Counted from the stretch's first letter, positions 24,841 through 34,450 are shown. The stretch is 64,000 bases of DNA from Bacillus_I endophytica_A (GCF_026790145.1 NZ_JALAMS010000049.1:12592-76591); one strand, 5' to 3'. Numbers and translations are program-made. Notes: a model not told the origin generated them from the sequence alone.

Positions 24841-25521
24841 TTGGCAAGTAAAGATTATAAAATTGGGCTTGTCCATGCAACAATGAACTCAGTTCAGCCT
24901 ATCTTAGAGGCTTTTGAAGTTTATGAACCCCAAGTTAGATTAGTAAACTTCATGGATGAAAGTCTTATTGTGGAATTAAACGAAACAAGCATTGTCACAA
25001 AAGATATGAAAAGACGGTTATTAAATTTGGTAGAAAAAGCGGTACAAAGTGACGTAGATGGTGTTTTACTAACATGCTCATCTTTTACTCCTGCCGTGGA
25101 GGAAATTAGCCATTTATTTGACGTACCCGTACTAAGTGCAGATTTAAGTATGTTAGAGAGTGCAATAGAGATAGGACATCGAATAGGGGTTATTGCTACC
25201 GTAGAGGCAGCTGGTCCAACAACAACAAAATTATTAGAAAAGATATCTTTTGAAAAGGGGAAGGGAATTTCTGTCAAAACAGAGGTTATCCCAGAAGCAT
25301 TTCAGGCCTTACAGAATCGAAACCCTGTCAAGCATGATGAACTAATCCATGAAAAGGTAAAAGAGCTGAGGGGAGATTGTGACGTTATTCTTTTTGCTCA
25401 ATTTAGTATGGCAAGAGCTTTGAAAAGTATAGATAGGCTGACACCCCCTATCCTAACAAGTCCACAAATAAGTGTAAAAGCGATTGTCAATGAAATATCA
25501 AAAAGGGAGATAGTTTTATGA
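24841..25521 (+). CDS. Asp/Glu/hydantoin racemase superfamily protein
   Basis: The 226-residue protein has the fold of aspartate/glutamate racemases and arylmalonate decarboxylases. It has one catalytic-type cysteine (LLTCSSFTPAVEE), but at the second position reads LFAQFSMARA without cysteine. A single-cysteine member cannot use the usual two-base racemisation and is more like decarboxylases of this superfamily. The start is TTG at 24841 with AGGAGG nine bases before it. Its stop overlaps the aldehyde dehydrogenase start by four bases, so both are translated together. Confidence 0.75.
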   Translation: MASKDYKIGLVHATMNSVQPILEAFEVYEPQVRLVNFMDESLIVELNETSIVTKDMKRRLLNLVEKAVQSDVDGVLLTCSSFTPAVEEISHLFDVPVLSADLSMLESAIEIGHRIGVIATVEAAGPTTTKLLEKISFEKGKGISVKTEVIPEAFQALQNRNPVKHDELIHEKVKELRGDCDVILFAQFSMARALKSIDRLTPPILTSPQISVKAIVNEISKREIVL

Positions 25522-26966
25522 TAAATACTGAATTAATGAGAGTTACTTCACTTATAGAGGGAAAAGCCGTTACGCAGGAACAGGAAAAAACAATGGAGGT
25601 TATCAACCCTTTTAACGGAGAAGTAATAGGAAAAGTAAGTTTAGCTTCAACAGAAAATGCTAAAAAGGCGATTGAATCAGCACATCAGGTTTTCCATAAA
25701 ACAATGAAAAAAATGCCGGCTTACCGCCGTGCAGCGATTCTTAGTAAAGCTGCTGATTTATTAGAAGAAAGAACAGAAGCGTTTGCAAAAGTTCTTGTAT
25801 TAGAAGCTGGAAAGCCTATTCGCGACAGTAGAAGTGAAGTAGGGCGCGCAGTTCAGGTTATCCGTTTTGCAGCAGATGAAGCGAAAAAAATTGAAGGAGA
25901 AATGGTTCCAATGGATGCGGCAATTGGGGGAGAAAATCGAATTGGTATGGTTCGGCGTCAGCCTCTTGGGGTGATATCAGCGATAACTCCTTTTAATTTT
26001 CCATTAAATCTATCCTTACATAAGCTAGCTCCAGCCTTTGCTGCAGGGAATACAGTGGTTTTAAAGCCAGCTGGAAAAACACCACTCTCCGCATACATGC
26101 TAGTTAAACTATTTGAGGAAGCTGGACTTCCCCAAGGAGCTTTAAATCTAGTTATTGGAAATGGATCAGAAGTAGGCGATGTTTTAGTAACGGATTCACG
26201 TATTAATAAAATAACATTTACAGGAAGTCCTTCTGTAGGGATTGACTTGCGTAGGAAAGCCGAACTGAAAAAGGTAACATTAGAACTTGGATTAAACTCT
26301 CCAAATATTATTTTTAATGATGGGGATGTGAAGGCAGCAGCAGTAGGGTTAGTACGAGGGGCATTTGCGTTTTCTGGCCAAGTTTGTATTTCTGCACTAC
26401 GGATTTATGTACAAAGGGACGTTTATCAGGATTTCTTAGAACAATATGTTCCCCTAGTCGAAAAGTTAGTCATTGGTAATCCAGTAGAAGAGACGACAGA
26501 TATAGGTCCTATGATTAGCGAAGCAGAAGCAATAAGAGCACATGAATGGATTGAACAAGCAGTAAAAGCAGGAGCAAATATTGTGACAGGAGGGAATCGC
26601 GAAGGAACATTGCTTGAACCGACAATCCTTGTAAATGTAAATCAAGATATGAAAGTAGTATGTGAGGAAACGTTCGCACCTATTGTTTCCGTTATTCCAT
26701 TTGATACGGAAGAAGAAGTCATTGCAATGGCTAATGATTCAAAATTTGGTTTACAAGCAGGCGTATTTACATCAAATATTAATTGCGCTATGAGAGTAGC
26801 GGAAGAAATTGAGACAGGTGGCGTATGGATTAATGAAACATCTACGTATCGACAAGATAATTATCCATACGGTGGTGTAAAACTAAGTGGCATTGGAAAA
26901 GAAGGCGTAAAGTATGCGATTGAAGATATGACTGAGATTAAATTTGTTGGAATTAAATTGGGTTAA
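25518..26966 (+). CDS. NAD(P)-dependent aldehyde dehydrogenase
   Basis: The 482-residue ALDH has ITPFNFPLNLSLHKLAPAFA in the cofactor domain, TFTGSPSVG, the general-base glutamate in LELGLNSPN, and the nucleophile cysteine in FSGQVCIS. It oxidises an aldehyde to the acid or the CoA ester. Pattern and length recall lactaldehyde, phosphonoacetaldehyde or semialdehyde dehydrogenases, but the substrate cannot be fixed. It overlaps the racemase-family gene, and an iron alcohol dehydrogenase gene follows after 12 bases, so an aldehyde is likely an intermediate of the pathway. Confidence 0.9.
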   Translation: MINTELMRVTSLIEGKAVTQEQEKTMEVINPFNGEVIGKVSLASTENAKKAIESAHQVFHKTMKKMPAYRRAAILSKAADLLEERTEAFAKVLVLEAGKPIRDSRSEVGRAVQVIRFAADEAKKIEGEMVPMDAAIGGENRIGMVRRQPLGVISAITPFNFPLNLSLHKLAPAFAAGNTVVLKPAGKTPLSAYMLVKLFEEAGLPQGALNLVIGNGSEVGDVLVTDSRINKITFTGSPSVGIDLRRKAELKKVTLELGLNSPNIIFNDGDVKAAAVGLVRGAFAFSGQVCISALRIYVQRDVYQDFLEQYVPLVEKLVIGNPVEETTDIGPMISEAEAIRAHEWIEQAVKAGANIVTGGNREGTLLEPTILVNVNQDMKVVCEETFAPIVSVIPFDTEEEVIAMANDSKFGLQAGVFTSNINCAMRVAEEIETGGVWINETSTYRQDNYPYGGVKLSGIGKEGVKYAIEDMTEIKFVGIKLG

Positions 26967-26978
26967 GGAGGTATTAAC

Positions 26979-28166
26979 ATGACGGCTTCTTATTTTCATA
27001 CAGCTCAAACGTTAGTTACGGGAACAGGTTCTATTTCAAAGATAGGAGAAGAAGCTAAAAAATTAAAGGCAACAAAGGTAATGGTGGTAACGGACAAGGT
27101 CATTCGCCAGACAAGATTGCTTTCTAAAGTAATAAACCCTTTAGAGAAGGCTGGTCTGGTCACAGATATCATGGATGATGTAGTGCCAGAGCCTCCTTTC
27201 GAAAACTTAGAACAAATGATTACCAGACTCCAAGGAAAAGATTATGACCTCCTCGTAGGTGTAGGCGGAGGAAGTGCCCTCGACATTACGAAGGTCCTTT
27301 CTATTATGTTAACCAATGAAGAAAATGTACGAGACTTCGTAGGAATTGAAAAGGTGCAAAATGCAGGAGTACCTACTATTTTGGTACCTACCACGTCTGG
27401 AACAGGATCTGAAGTGACATACAACGCTATTTTCACAGACCTTCGAGATCAAGTTAAAAAAGGGATTGTAAGTGCCTATTTACTTCCTAAAGTGGCTATC
27501 GTAGATCCAGAACTGACGTTAACTGTCCCACCATCAGTAACAGCTGCAACGGGAATGGATGCTCTTGTTCATGCAATTGAATCCTATACAGCTATCCATG
27601 CTGGAGAATTAACGGATGGAATCGCTCTACACGCCATTAAACTCATTTCTCGTTCTTTACGTAAAGCTGTGTATAACGGTAAAGACTTGAAAGCACGTGA
27701 AGACATGGCGATGGGAAGTTTACTTGCAGGTATTTCGCTCGGGAATGCTGGAGTAGGTGCTGTTCATGCTCTTGCCTATCCACTAGGTGGAAAATTTAAA
27801 GTGCCACATGGAGTCGCAAACTCTCTTTTACTTCCATTTGTGATGAAATATAATGCTGTTGCTGATTTGGAAAAATTCGCAGAAGTGGCTAAAGCGATGG
27901 GTGAAAATATAGAGGGACTTTCTTTACGCGAAGCTGCGGATTGTGCTGTTCAAGCAATGGCTAAGTTAGCTCAGGATGTAGGGATTCCAACAAGCCTCAA
28001 AGATGTAGGAGTTACAGCTGAAGACATCTCAAATCTAGCAGAAGAAGCAAGCAAAATTGACCGACTGCTTCATAATAATCCTAGATGGTTAACAGTTAAA
28101 GAAATTAAGAACATCTATGAGGAAGCATATGGAACAGTAGAATCTCCATCCTTAGCCACAACATAA
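26979..28166 (+). CDS. Iron-containing alcohol dehydrogenase
   Basis: The 395-residue group III alcohol dehydrogenase has the NAD site VGVGGGSALDITKV, the threonine-rich PTTSGTGSEVTYNAIF, and metal ligands in DALVHAIESYTA and GAVHALAYPLGGKFKVPHG. These enzymes interconvert alcohols or hydroxy acids with aldehydes or ketones (for example lactaldehyde reductase or 4-hydroxybutyrate dehydrogenase). The start has AAGGAGG. It is in one operon with the ALDH and the SDR. Confidence 0.92.
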   Translation: MTASYFHTAQTLVTGTGSISKIGEEAKKLKATKVMVVTDKVIRQTRLLSKVINPLEKAGLVTDIMDDVVPEPPFENLEQMITRLQGKDYDLLVGVGGGSALDITKVLSIMLTNEENVRDFVGIEKVQNAGVPTILVPTTSGTGSEVTYNAIFTDLRDQVKKGIVSAYLLPKVAIVDPELTLTVPPSVTAATGMDALVHAIESYTAIHAGELTDGIALHAIKLISRSLRKAVYNGKDLKAREDMAMGSLLAGISLGNAGVGAVHALAYPLGGKFKVPHGVANSLLLPFVMKYNAVADLEKFAEVAKAMGENIEGLSLREAADCAVQAMAKLAQDVGIPTSLKDVGVTAEDISNLAEEASKIDRLLHNNPRWLTVKEIKNIYEEAYGTVESPSLATT

Positions 28167-28211
28167 CAATACACCTTAAATTCTCAGTCTATCAAAATGG
28201 GAGGTAAGGAA

Positions 28212-28976
28212 ATGAACTATTTTTCTGAACTTGAAGGAAAAAAAGTCCTCATAGTAGGTGGAAGTAAAGGGATTGGAAAAGACATAGCACTTGCTTTTGT
28301 CCAACTAGGCGCAGACGTGATTATTACGGGCAGAAACGAAGAAGACTTGACGAAAACAACGACCAAACTTGTCGAATTTAACTCTAGTTGTTCTTATCTT
28401 ATAGCTGATATCCAAAATGTTAGGCAAATCTATGCAATGATTGACCAAGCATATGCACGTTTAGGAAGGATCGATATCCTTATTAATAATGCTGGAGTTA
28501 ATATTCCTAGACCAGCGCTTGAAGTTACCGAAGAAGATTGGGATCAAGTATTAGATACAAATTTAAAAGGCACTTTCTTTTGTTCTCAACGAGCAGGGAA
28601 ATATATGATTGAGCAAGGCTTGCCTGGAAAAATAATTAATATTGTGTCCCAAATGGCTTTTGTTGGTTACGTTAAACGTGCAGCCTATTGTTCAAGTAAA
28701 GGAGGCGCTGTGCAATTAACAAAAGCACTAGCCATTGAATGGGCTGATAAACAAATTAAAGTGAACGCTGTGGCTCCAACCTTTATAGAAACAGATTTCA
28801 CAAAACAAATGTTTGACAATAAAGACTTCTACAAAGATGTACTAAGCCGAATTCCATTAGGGGAACTTGCTAAACCTAGTGATGTAACAGGTGCTGTATT
28901 GTTTTTAGCATCCGATATGGCCAACTTTATCACTGGAGAAACAATTCGTGTTGATGGTGGATGGACTGCGATTTAA
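28212..28976 (+). CDS. Short-chain dehydrogenase/reductase
   Basis: The 254-residue classical SDR has the nucleotide motif GGSKGIGKDIA, NNAGVN, catalytic serine in VSQMAF, the Y-C-S-S-K pair in AAYCSSKGG, and the C-terminal GETIRVDGGWTAI. Its pattern resembles gluconate 5-dehydrogenase-type enzymes that act on sugar acids and hydroxy acids. ATG at 28212 follows GGGAGG; an in-frame ATG at 28197 would overlap it. It is the last gene of the first operon of the cluster. Confidence 0.9.
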   Translation: MNYFSELEGKKVLIVGGSKGIGKDIALAFVQLGADVIITGRNEEDLTKTTTKLVEFNSSCSYLIADIQNVRQIYAMIDQAYARLGRIDILINNAGVNIPRPALEVTEEDWDQVLDTNLKGTFFCSQRAGKYMIEQGLPGKIINIVSQMAFVGYVKRAAYCSSKGGAVQLTKALAIEWADKQIKVNAVAPTFIETDFTKQMFDNKDFYKDVLSRIPLGELAKPSDVTGAVLFLASDMANFITGETIRVDGGWTAI

Positions 28977-29055
28977 ATTTCTAATAATATCTTTTATTAC
29001 TGACGTGATTAATAAAAACATAGAAACCATAATTTGATTTCCCCATTAGATGAAC

Positions 29056-29086
29056 AATCCCCCTTTTGTTTATTTTAAGGGGATTT
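29056..29086 (+). terminator. Possible terminator after the SDR gene
   Basis: AATCCCCCTT / AAGGGGATT with an 11-base loop and a short T run. About 220 bases follow before the permease gene. They hold no recognisable gene and probably its promoter. Confidence 0.6.
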
Positions 29087-29310
29087 CAAATAGTGTATAA
29101 AATCTTTATAAACCTCTTTGAATCCGCTTACAAAATGACAAAAAAATAATATTGAGCTATTTCCCCTTACAAAGATAGCAGAAATAGATAACAGTTTATG
29201 TAGATAAAAGAGAATATAACCATACATTTTATAGATTAGCTCTTTATTTTTAAGTAGAGACTCAAAGTTTAGGAGTAATTTACAAAAATTAATTAAAAGA
29301 GAGGTTAATC

Positions 29311-30630
29311 ATGTTATCTATATTAGGATTTTCTACTATTATACTTTTTATGTTTTTAGTTATGACAAATCGTATGTCCGCATTTGTTGCGATTATTATC
29401 TCTCCTATAATATTTGCTACAATAGGAGGATTTGGTGAAAATCTAGGTTCCATGATGCTAGAAGGAATCCAGATTGTAGCACCTACAGCGATCCTTCTCT
29501 TATTTGCAGTTTTATATTTTGGAATTATGATGAGTGCAGGTTTATTTGATCCGATTTCCAGAAAGATATTACAACTAGCTAAAGGTGACCCAGTAAAAAT
29601 TGTAATAGGAACCGCCATTTTAGCATTATTAGTGGCTTTAGATGGAGATGGAACCACTAGCTACATGATTATCTGCTCCGCCTTGTTACCAATTTATAAA
29701 AAAATAGGTATTAATCCACTCGTATTAGCTACTATATCTGTTATGGCTTTAGGTACTGTTTCAGGGATGACACCGTGGGGAGGAGCTGCAACAAGGGCAA
29801 TAAGTGTCTTAGGACTGGATTCTACAGAGTACTTTACACCGTTAATTCCTGCCATTGTATGTGGTTCAGCCTGGATTATTCTGACCGCATATGTAATGGG
29901 GAGAATGGAGAGAAAAAGGATTGGAATTATACATTTAGAAAGAATCAATAAAAGTATGGAGAGCAACAATGAAATGGCCGCTACTGTTGCAGACAATCTT
30001 CCTAAGAATTTTAAGTTAATTTGGTTTAACTTTTTATTAACGCTTGCTCTTATGATAGCCCTAATCTTGGGTCTAGCACCTCTTCCTATTTTATTTATTA
30101 TTGGCTTTGTAATAGCTCTTTCTGTCAATCATCCTAATCTTAAGGAACAAAAAAGTGTAATTAAAGAAAATGCTAGTCATGCTGTTCCAGTTGTCATGTT
30201 AGTGTTAGGAGCTGGAATTTTTACAGGTATATTATCCGAAACAAAAATGGTAGATTCAATGGCATCTGATTTACTCCGGATTGTCCCAGAATCCTTAGGA
30301 TCTTTCTTCACAATTATTGTTGGATTAATTAGTCTGCCATTAAGCTTTCTTATGTCAAACGATGCATTCTTCTTTGGTGCCTTGCCTGTTCTGGCACAAT
30401 CAGCTTCTGAATATGGAATAAATCCTATGGAAATAGCAAGGGCAGGAGTAATTGGGCAGCCTTTACATTCTATGGGTCCAACTTCTGCCCCATTATGGGT
30501 ATTACTAGAGCTTGTCAGGAGAGATTTAGGAGCATTTCAACGTTATGCGCTTATTCCAGTTATTATTTTATCCCTCATGTTAATCGTGTTTGCCTTAATT
30601 ACAGGAGCTATTTCAATTGCACCACGATAA
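29311..30630 (+). CDS. CitMHS-type organic-acid:proton symporter
   Basis: The 439-residue protein has about 11-12 hydrophobic segments. Features are LFAVLYFGIMMSAGLFDPIS, ALDGDGTTSYMI in the first half, TPWGGAATRA, and SFLMSNDAFFFGALPVLAQS with GQPLHSMGPTSAP in the second. These repeated signatures belong to the CitMHS citrate/proton symporters and their relatives. It probably imports the acid that the cluster degrades. ATG at 29311 has GAGAGG. It starts a second unit with the aldolase, kinase and cyclase genes. Confidence 0.87.
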   Translation: MLSILGFSTIILFMFLVMTNRMSAFVAIIISPIIFATIGGFGENLGSMMLEGIQIVAPTAILLLFAVLYFGIMMSAGLFDPISRKILQLAKGDPVKIVIGTAILALLVALDGDGTTSYMIICSALLPIYKKIGINPLVLATISVMALGTVSGMTPWGGAATRAISVLGLDSTEYFTPLIPAIVCGSAWIILTAYVMGRMERKRIGIIHLERINKSMESNNEMAATVADNLPKNFKLIWFNFLLTLALMIALILGLAPLPILFIIGFVIALSVNHPNLKEQKSVIKENASHAVPVVMLVLGAGIFTGILSETKMVDSMASDLLRIVPESLGSFFTIIVGLISLPLSFLMSNDAFFFGALPVLAQSASEYGINPMEIARAGVIGQPLHSMGPTSAPLWVLLELVRRDLGAFQRYALIPVIILSLMLIVFALITGAISIAPR

Positions 30631-30711
30631 TATGTCATCTACATGAGCAGTAGTATAACTGTAAAATCAAACAACTAATAGATTGTTGAAGGTGTTCAAT
30701 TTAAAAGTGAA

Positions 30712-31269
30712 ATGCTCATTACGGCTTCAGGCACATACATGGCTAATCTCTCGGAAGATGATTTTGTAAAGTTTAATATTTTTACAGGTCAAAACTATAG
30801 TGAGAGGAAAGTTTCAAAAGAAACACCCATGCATCTGGGAATTTATCAGAAGCGTGAAGACATAAAAGCTATCTTACATTCTTCGCCATTCTATACCACT
30901 CTGTTTGCATGTAGTAATGAAGGAATACTTTCTGAATTATTCGTGGAAACAATGTATTATTTAGAGGATATTTCCTATATAGACTATTTTCATCCTGGTT
31001 CACAAGAGTTAGCTGAAGCCGTAACTACTCAATCATTTCATTCTAATATAATTATCATGAGAAATCATGGAGTAGTAGTATTGGATGATTCATTATTAGA
31101 AGCTCAAATGAGACTACAAACTTTAGAGATGGCATGTCGTATGATTTTAAAAGCAAAAGAATCAGGGATTAAACTTAGCTTAATTCCACAGAAAACAGTA
31201 CAAAGTTTTTTAAATGATTCATTTTATAAACCGAAAAAGAAAATGAATAACTCCATTGAGTCTAGCTGA
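30712..31269 (+). pseudogene. N-terminally truncated class II aldolase/decarboxylase
   Basis: The frame gives 185 residues matching class II aldolases (AraD/FucA/OtnC type) from the LITASGT strand onward. The N-terminal part with the TWGNIS region, about 30 residues, is absent, and an in-frame TAG at 30679-30681 closes the space before it. The usual metal-binding HTH is HSS (LHSSPFYTT), while the later NHG is kept. With one histidine and the N-terminus missing, zinc chemistry is doubtful. The position between permease and DUF1537 kinase is exactly where an oxo-tetronate-phosphate decarboxylase would be expected. It is probably a decaying copy, though a non-catalytic role is possible. Confidence 0.65.
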
Positions 31270-31447
31270 AAAATGGGGCAAAAGAAGACGGTTACTAAAG
31301 AAACTATTTTAGATGTCTTTATTGCATTATCAAAAACCTTTTTACGTAATCTATTGAGGATTTTATATCCTTTGTATCAGTACCAATAAGTTTTAAATAG
31401 ATACTGCTATGTTGTTGACAGACGAAAGATAGAAAAGAGGGAGAGTA

Positions 31448-32734
31448 ATGGGACAAATAATAGGAGTGGTAGCTGATGATACCACCGGAGCAAACGATAT
31501 AGGAATTATGTTTAGTAATAAGGGATACACAGCTAAAGTTCAAATATTTGAGGAAGAAATGAATGTTAAAGGGGATGCTGATGTCATTATTGTAGATACA
31601 GATAGTCGATTAGATTCGGATAATTTAAGCTATCAAAAAGTGTATGGAGCTACAGAGAAATTACAAGAGACTGGGTGTTCTATGTTTTTCAAGAAGACGT
31701 GCTCAGTTTTCCGTGGGAATATTGGCAAAGAGTTTGATGCTATGTTAGATGCGCTCGGTGAGGAATTTGCTATTATCAGCTTAGCATTCCCGAAGAATGG
31801 GAGAACAACAATAGGAGGAATGCATACTGTTTATGGACAGCCATTAGAATGTTCAGCATTTGCTAATGATCCTGTGCATCCTATGAAGGAATCAGATTTA
31901 GTATCCATTTTACAAAAGCAAACCCTTAGAAAAGTAACATATGTAGATTTATCTATTGTAAGACAAGGAGCAACAGTTTTACGACGGACAATTGAAGAAA
32001 TAAGAAAGCATTTTAATTATTGTATTATTGATAGTGAAACTCAATCAGATTTAACTATTGTAGCTGAAGCAATCCATGATTACAAAATTTTAGGTGGAAG
32101 TTCAGCTATCGCCGAAGAGTTGCCTAAATTTTTAGGAAAAAAATCTACAAATAACTTAGTGACCGATTTAAACATTGAAGATCAAAATGGAGTACTTGTT
32201 GTTTCAGGAAGTTTAACTCCTCAAACAAGAGCGCAAACAGCACACCTTATTTCTTCTGGAGTCCCTTGTAAAGTTTTTGACTCTAGAAAAGTATTTTCAC
32301 CTGTTGAATATGATAAAGAAGTTATGCGTGTTTCCTTAGAAGCTCAAAAGCTGTTAATTCAAGGAGAAGATGTTTTAATCATGGCCGACAACAACAAAGA
32401 CATTATCTTAGAGACTAAGGAGATGGGCAAAAAATTAGGAATTGATCCTCTTTCAATTAGCAAGATGGTATCTGCCGCAATCTCAAATGTCACAAAGATT
32501 ATTGTAGATCAAGTTGATTTAAAAAGACTCATTGTAGCAGGTGGAGATACTGCTGGAACAGTCAGTAGAAAGTTGGACATCAAGGGAAACTATGTGTTGA
32601 AAGAGATTGAAACAGGTTTACCATCAGGACTAGCCATAGGACGCCATATGTTAATAGTTTTGAAATCAGGTAGTTTTGGAGGGGAAGAATTTCTGTCTCT
32701 TGCCATTAAACACCTAAGAAATCTTTCACACTAA
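31448..32734 (+). CDS. DUF1537 four-carbon acid sugar kinase family protein
   Basis: The 428-residue two-domain kinase has the N-terminal VADDTTGANDIG substrate motif and the C-terminal nucleotide-binding part VAGGDTAGTVSR with LKSGSFGGEEF. Known members phosphorylate threonate, erythronate or their 3-oxo forms; the phosphorylated acid is then oxidised or decarboxylated to dihydroxyacetone phosphate. The start has AGAGGGAGAG. Together with a hydroxy-acid dehydrogenase, an aldolase-type gene and an acid symporter, it points to a four-carbon or related sugar-acid pathway. Confidence 0.88.
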   Translation: MGQIIGVVADDTTGANDIGIMFSNKGYTAKVQIFEEEMNVKGDADVIIVDTDSRLDSDNLSYQKVYGATEKLQETGCSMFFKKTCSVFRGNIGKEFDAMLDALGEEFAIISLAFPKNGRTTIGGMHTVYGQPLECSAFANDPVHPMKESDLVSILQKQTLRKVTYVDLSIVRQGATVLRRTIEEIRKHFNYCIIDSETQSDLTIVAEAIHDYKILGGSSAIAEELPKFLGKKSTNNLVTDLNIEDQNGVLVVSGSLTPQTRAQTAHLISSGVPCKVFDSRKVFSPVEYDKEVMRVSLEAQKLLIQGEDVLIMADNNKDIILETKEMGKKLGIDPLSISKMVSAAISNVTKIIVDQVDLKRLIVAGGDTAGTVSRKLDIKGNYVLKEIETGLPSGLAIGRHMLIVLKSGSFGGEEFLSLAIKHLRNLSH

Positions 32735-32826
32735 AATGAAGGAGAGGAGATAGTAATTTTCTTTTCTAATATATCTTTATGTACAGAATCTCAAAAAGCA
32801 TATTAAGACTTTTTAATTTAATTACT

Positions 32827-32926
32827 GTCCATAAAAATTTACCTTAAGGAAAAGAAAAAGCACAAACTCGTTGTTAATCACGGGTTTGTGCTTTTATTAC
32901 TTCCTTAAAAAGATTTATGTAGACTA
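32827..32926 (+). repeat. Dispersed hairpin-tail element with GTCC arm
   Basis: GTCCATAAAAATTTACC at 32827 comes first, then the hairpin AAAAGCACAAAC-CG / CG-GTTTGTGCTTTT (32856-32895), then ATTACTTCCTTAAAAAGA and TTATGTAGACTA. The copy at 44179-44280 has the same three-part order. Confidence 0.75.
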
Positions 32927-33024
32927 GGTTTATATATAATATACATTCTAAAAAGAAAAAATATGATAAAATTTCCATATGTAAATCACTTTTATTAATA
33001 TAAAAGGAGAGTGTGATTATAATT

Positions 33025-33432
33025 ATGAAGAGGAAAAAATATATTGATTTGAGCCATACGATTCAAGATGGAATTATAACTTATAAGGGGCTTCCTGCTC
33101 CAATCATTTGTGATTATTTAAGTCGAGAAGAATCTCGAAAACATTACGGAGAAGGAACAGAATTTCAAATTGGAAAAATAGAAATGGTGTCTAATACAGG
33201 AACTTATATTGATGTTCCATTTCATAGGTATGCTAATGGAAAAGATCTATCGGAAATACCAATTGATAAGATAGCTGGTCTAGAAGGAATTATCGTTCAT
33301 ATTGATGAAAATAAAAAAGAGATTAATGAAGATGTGTTTTATGATTTTGATATCGAAGGAAAAGCTGTCCTTATTCACACAGGTTGGGACCAATACTGGA
33401 ATACAGATCAATACTTTGAAAATCATCCATAG
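33025..33432 (+). pseudogene. C-terminally truncated cyclase-family hydrolase
   Basis: The frame encodes about 135 residues matching the N-terminal 60% of the cyclase/kynurenine-formamidase-like family (YIDLSHTIQDGIITYKG and SNTGTYIDVPFHRY). Family members are usually 210-250 residues and carry a C-terminal half with further active-site histidines. Here a TAG follows NTDQYFENHP and the rest is gone. The metal motif normally GTHIDAPxH has tyrosine in place of the first histidine. ATG at 33025 is preferred to GTG 33013. It is probably inactive. Confidence 0.65.
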
Positions 33433-33623
33433 TGTTTCTCTTAGTGCTTTTAGTATGTTTTCGTCTTTTACTCTATTCATGCTGAATTCTTTTGTATAAA
33501 ATGAAAGCCATGCATTTACCGTACATGATTTAACTGTGTTGAGATTTTTAAGGTTTTTGTTTTTTTGCTATAATGACCACTATGTAGATCTAACTTTTAA
33601 TAAAGAGGAAAGTAGAGTGGATT

Positions 33624-34220
33624 ATGGAAAATAATGTTTTTGAACAGATGGCAAAAAGATATGATACAGAAGAAAGAATTGAATTAGCTAAAATTATAGT
33701 TAAGGAAGTAAGAACAGAATTACGAAATAGTAAATCAAAGTCTTTAATAGACTATGGGAGTGGTACTGGTCTAATTGGTTTAGAATTATCAGATTTAGTA
33801 GATTCTATTTTGTTGGTTGATTCATCAAAACAAATGTTGGAGGTTGCGAAAGCTAAAATTTCTCAAAAAGAAATTACTAACTCAAAGGTACTTTATTCAG
33901 ATTTTACTCAAGGAACTCCTGACCTCAAAGCAGATATAGTGTTAATGTCACTAGTCCTTCTTCATATTCCAGATACTAAAAAAATTTTACAAGAATTGTT
34001 TAACGTTTTAAATGATGAGGGCAAGCTAATCATTATTGATTTTGATAAAAATCATAAGATAAATCATCCGAAAGTTCACAACGGTTTTTTACATGAAGAA
34101 CTGAAAAAAATGTTATCCCAAGTTGGATTTAAATCAATTAAAATTAAGACATTCTATCATGGTAATCGTATCTTTATGAATCAAGACGCTTCAATGTTTA
34201 TATCCAGCAGTATAAAGTGA
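33624..34220 (+). CDS. Class I SAM-dependent methyltransferase
   Basis: The 198-residue methyltransferase domain has motif I LIDYGSGTGLIGLEL, the acidic residue of motif II in ILLVDSSKQML, and YSDFTQ and LVLLHIPDTKK further on. No fused domain shows its substrate. ATG at 33624 has AGAGGAAAG some 15 bases upstream. It is a single gene between the catabolic cluster and the RDD gene. Confidence 0.88.
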   Translation: MENNVFEQMAKRYDTEERIELAKIIVKEVRTELRNSKSKSLIDYGSGTGLIGLELSDLVDSILLVDSSKQMLEVAKAKISQKEITNSKVLYSDFTQGTPDLKADIVLMSLVLLHIPDTKKILQELFNVLNDEGKLIIIDFDKNHKINHPKVHNGFLHEELKKMLSQVGFKSIKIKTFYHGNRIFMNQDASMFISSSIK

Positions 34221-34388
34221 TTTTTGTTTTTTTATTTCTTAGTTCATATAATCTCGATTAGCAAAGGAAGCAGTCATATTAAGGCATTAAGTCACTTTTT
34301 ATCTTTCTCTTTTTTATGTATATAAAGATGAAATCCCTTGAGCGCCTAGAGGATGTTGGAAATAAAACTTCATAATATACGCCATCAA

Positions 34389-34450
34389 AAAAATAAGACT
34401 GCCCCTTGTCTGTGAGGGAGTCTTATTTTTTAGTGTTCTTATGTGAAATT
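34389..34450 (+). repeat. Dispersed hairpin-tail element, bidirectional terminator
   Basis: AAAAATAAGACT-CCC / GGG-GTCTTATTTTT (34389-34430) is followed by TTATGTGAAATT at 34439. The hairpin lies between the convergent methyltransferase and RDD genes. Confidence 0.65.
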
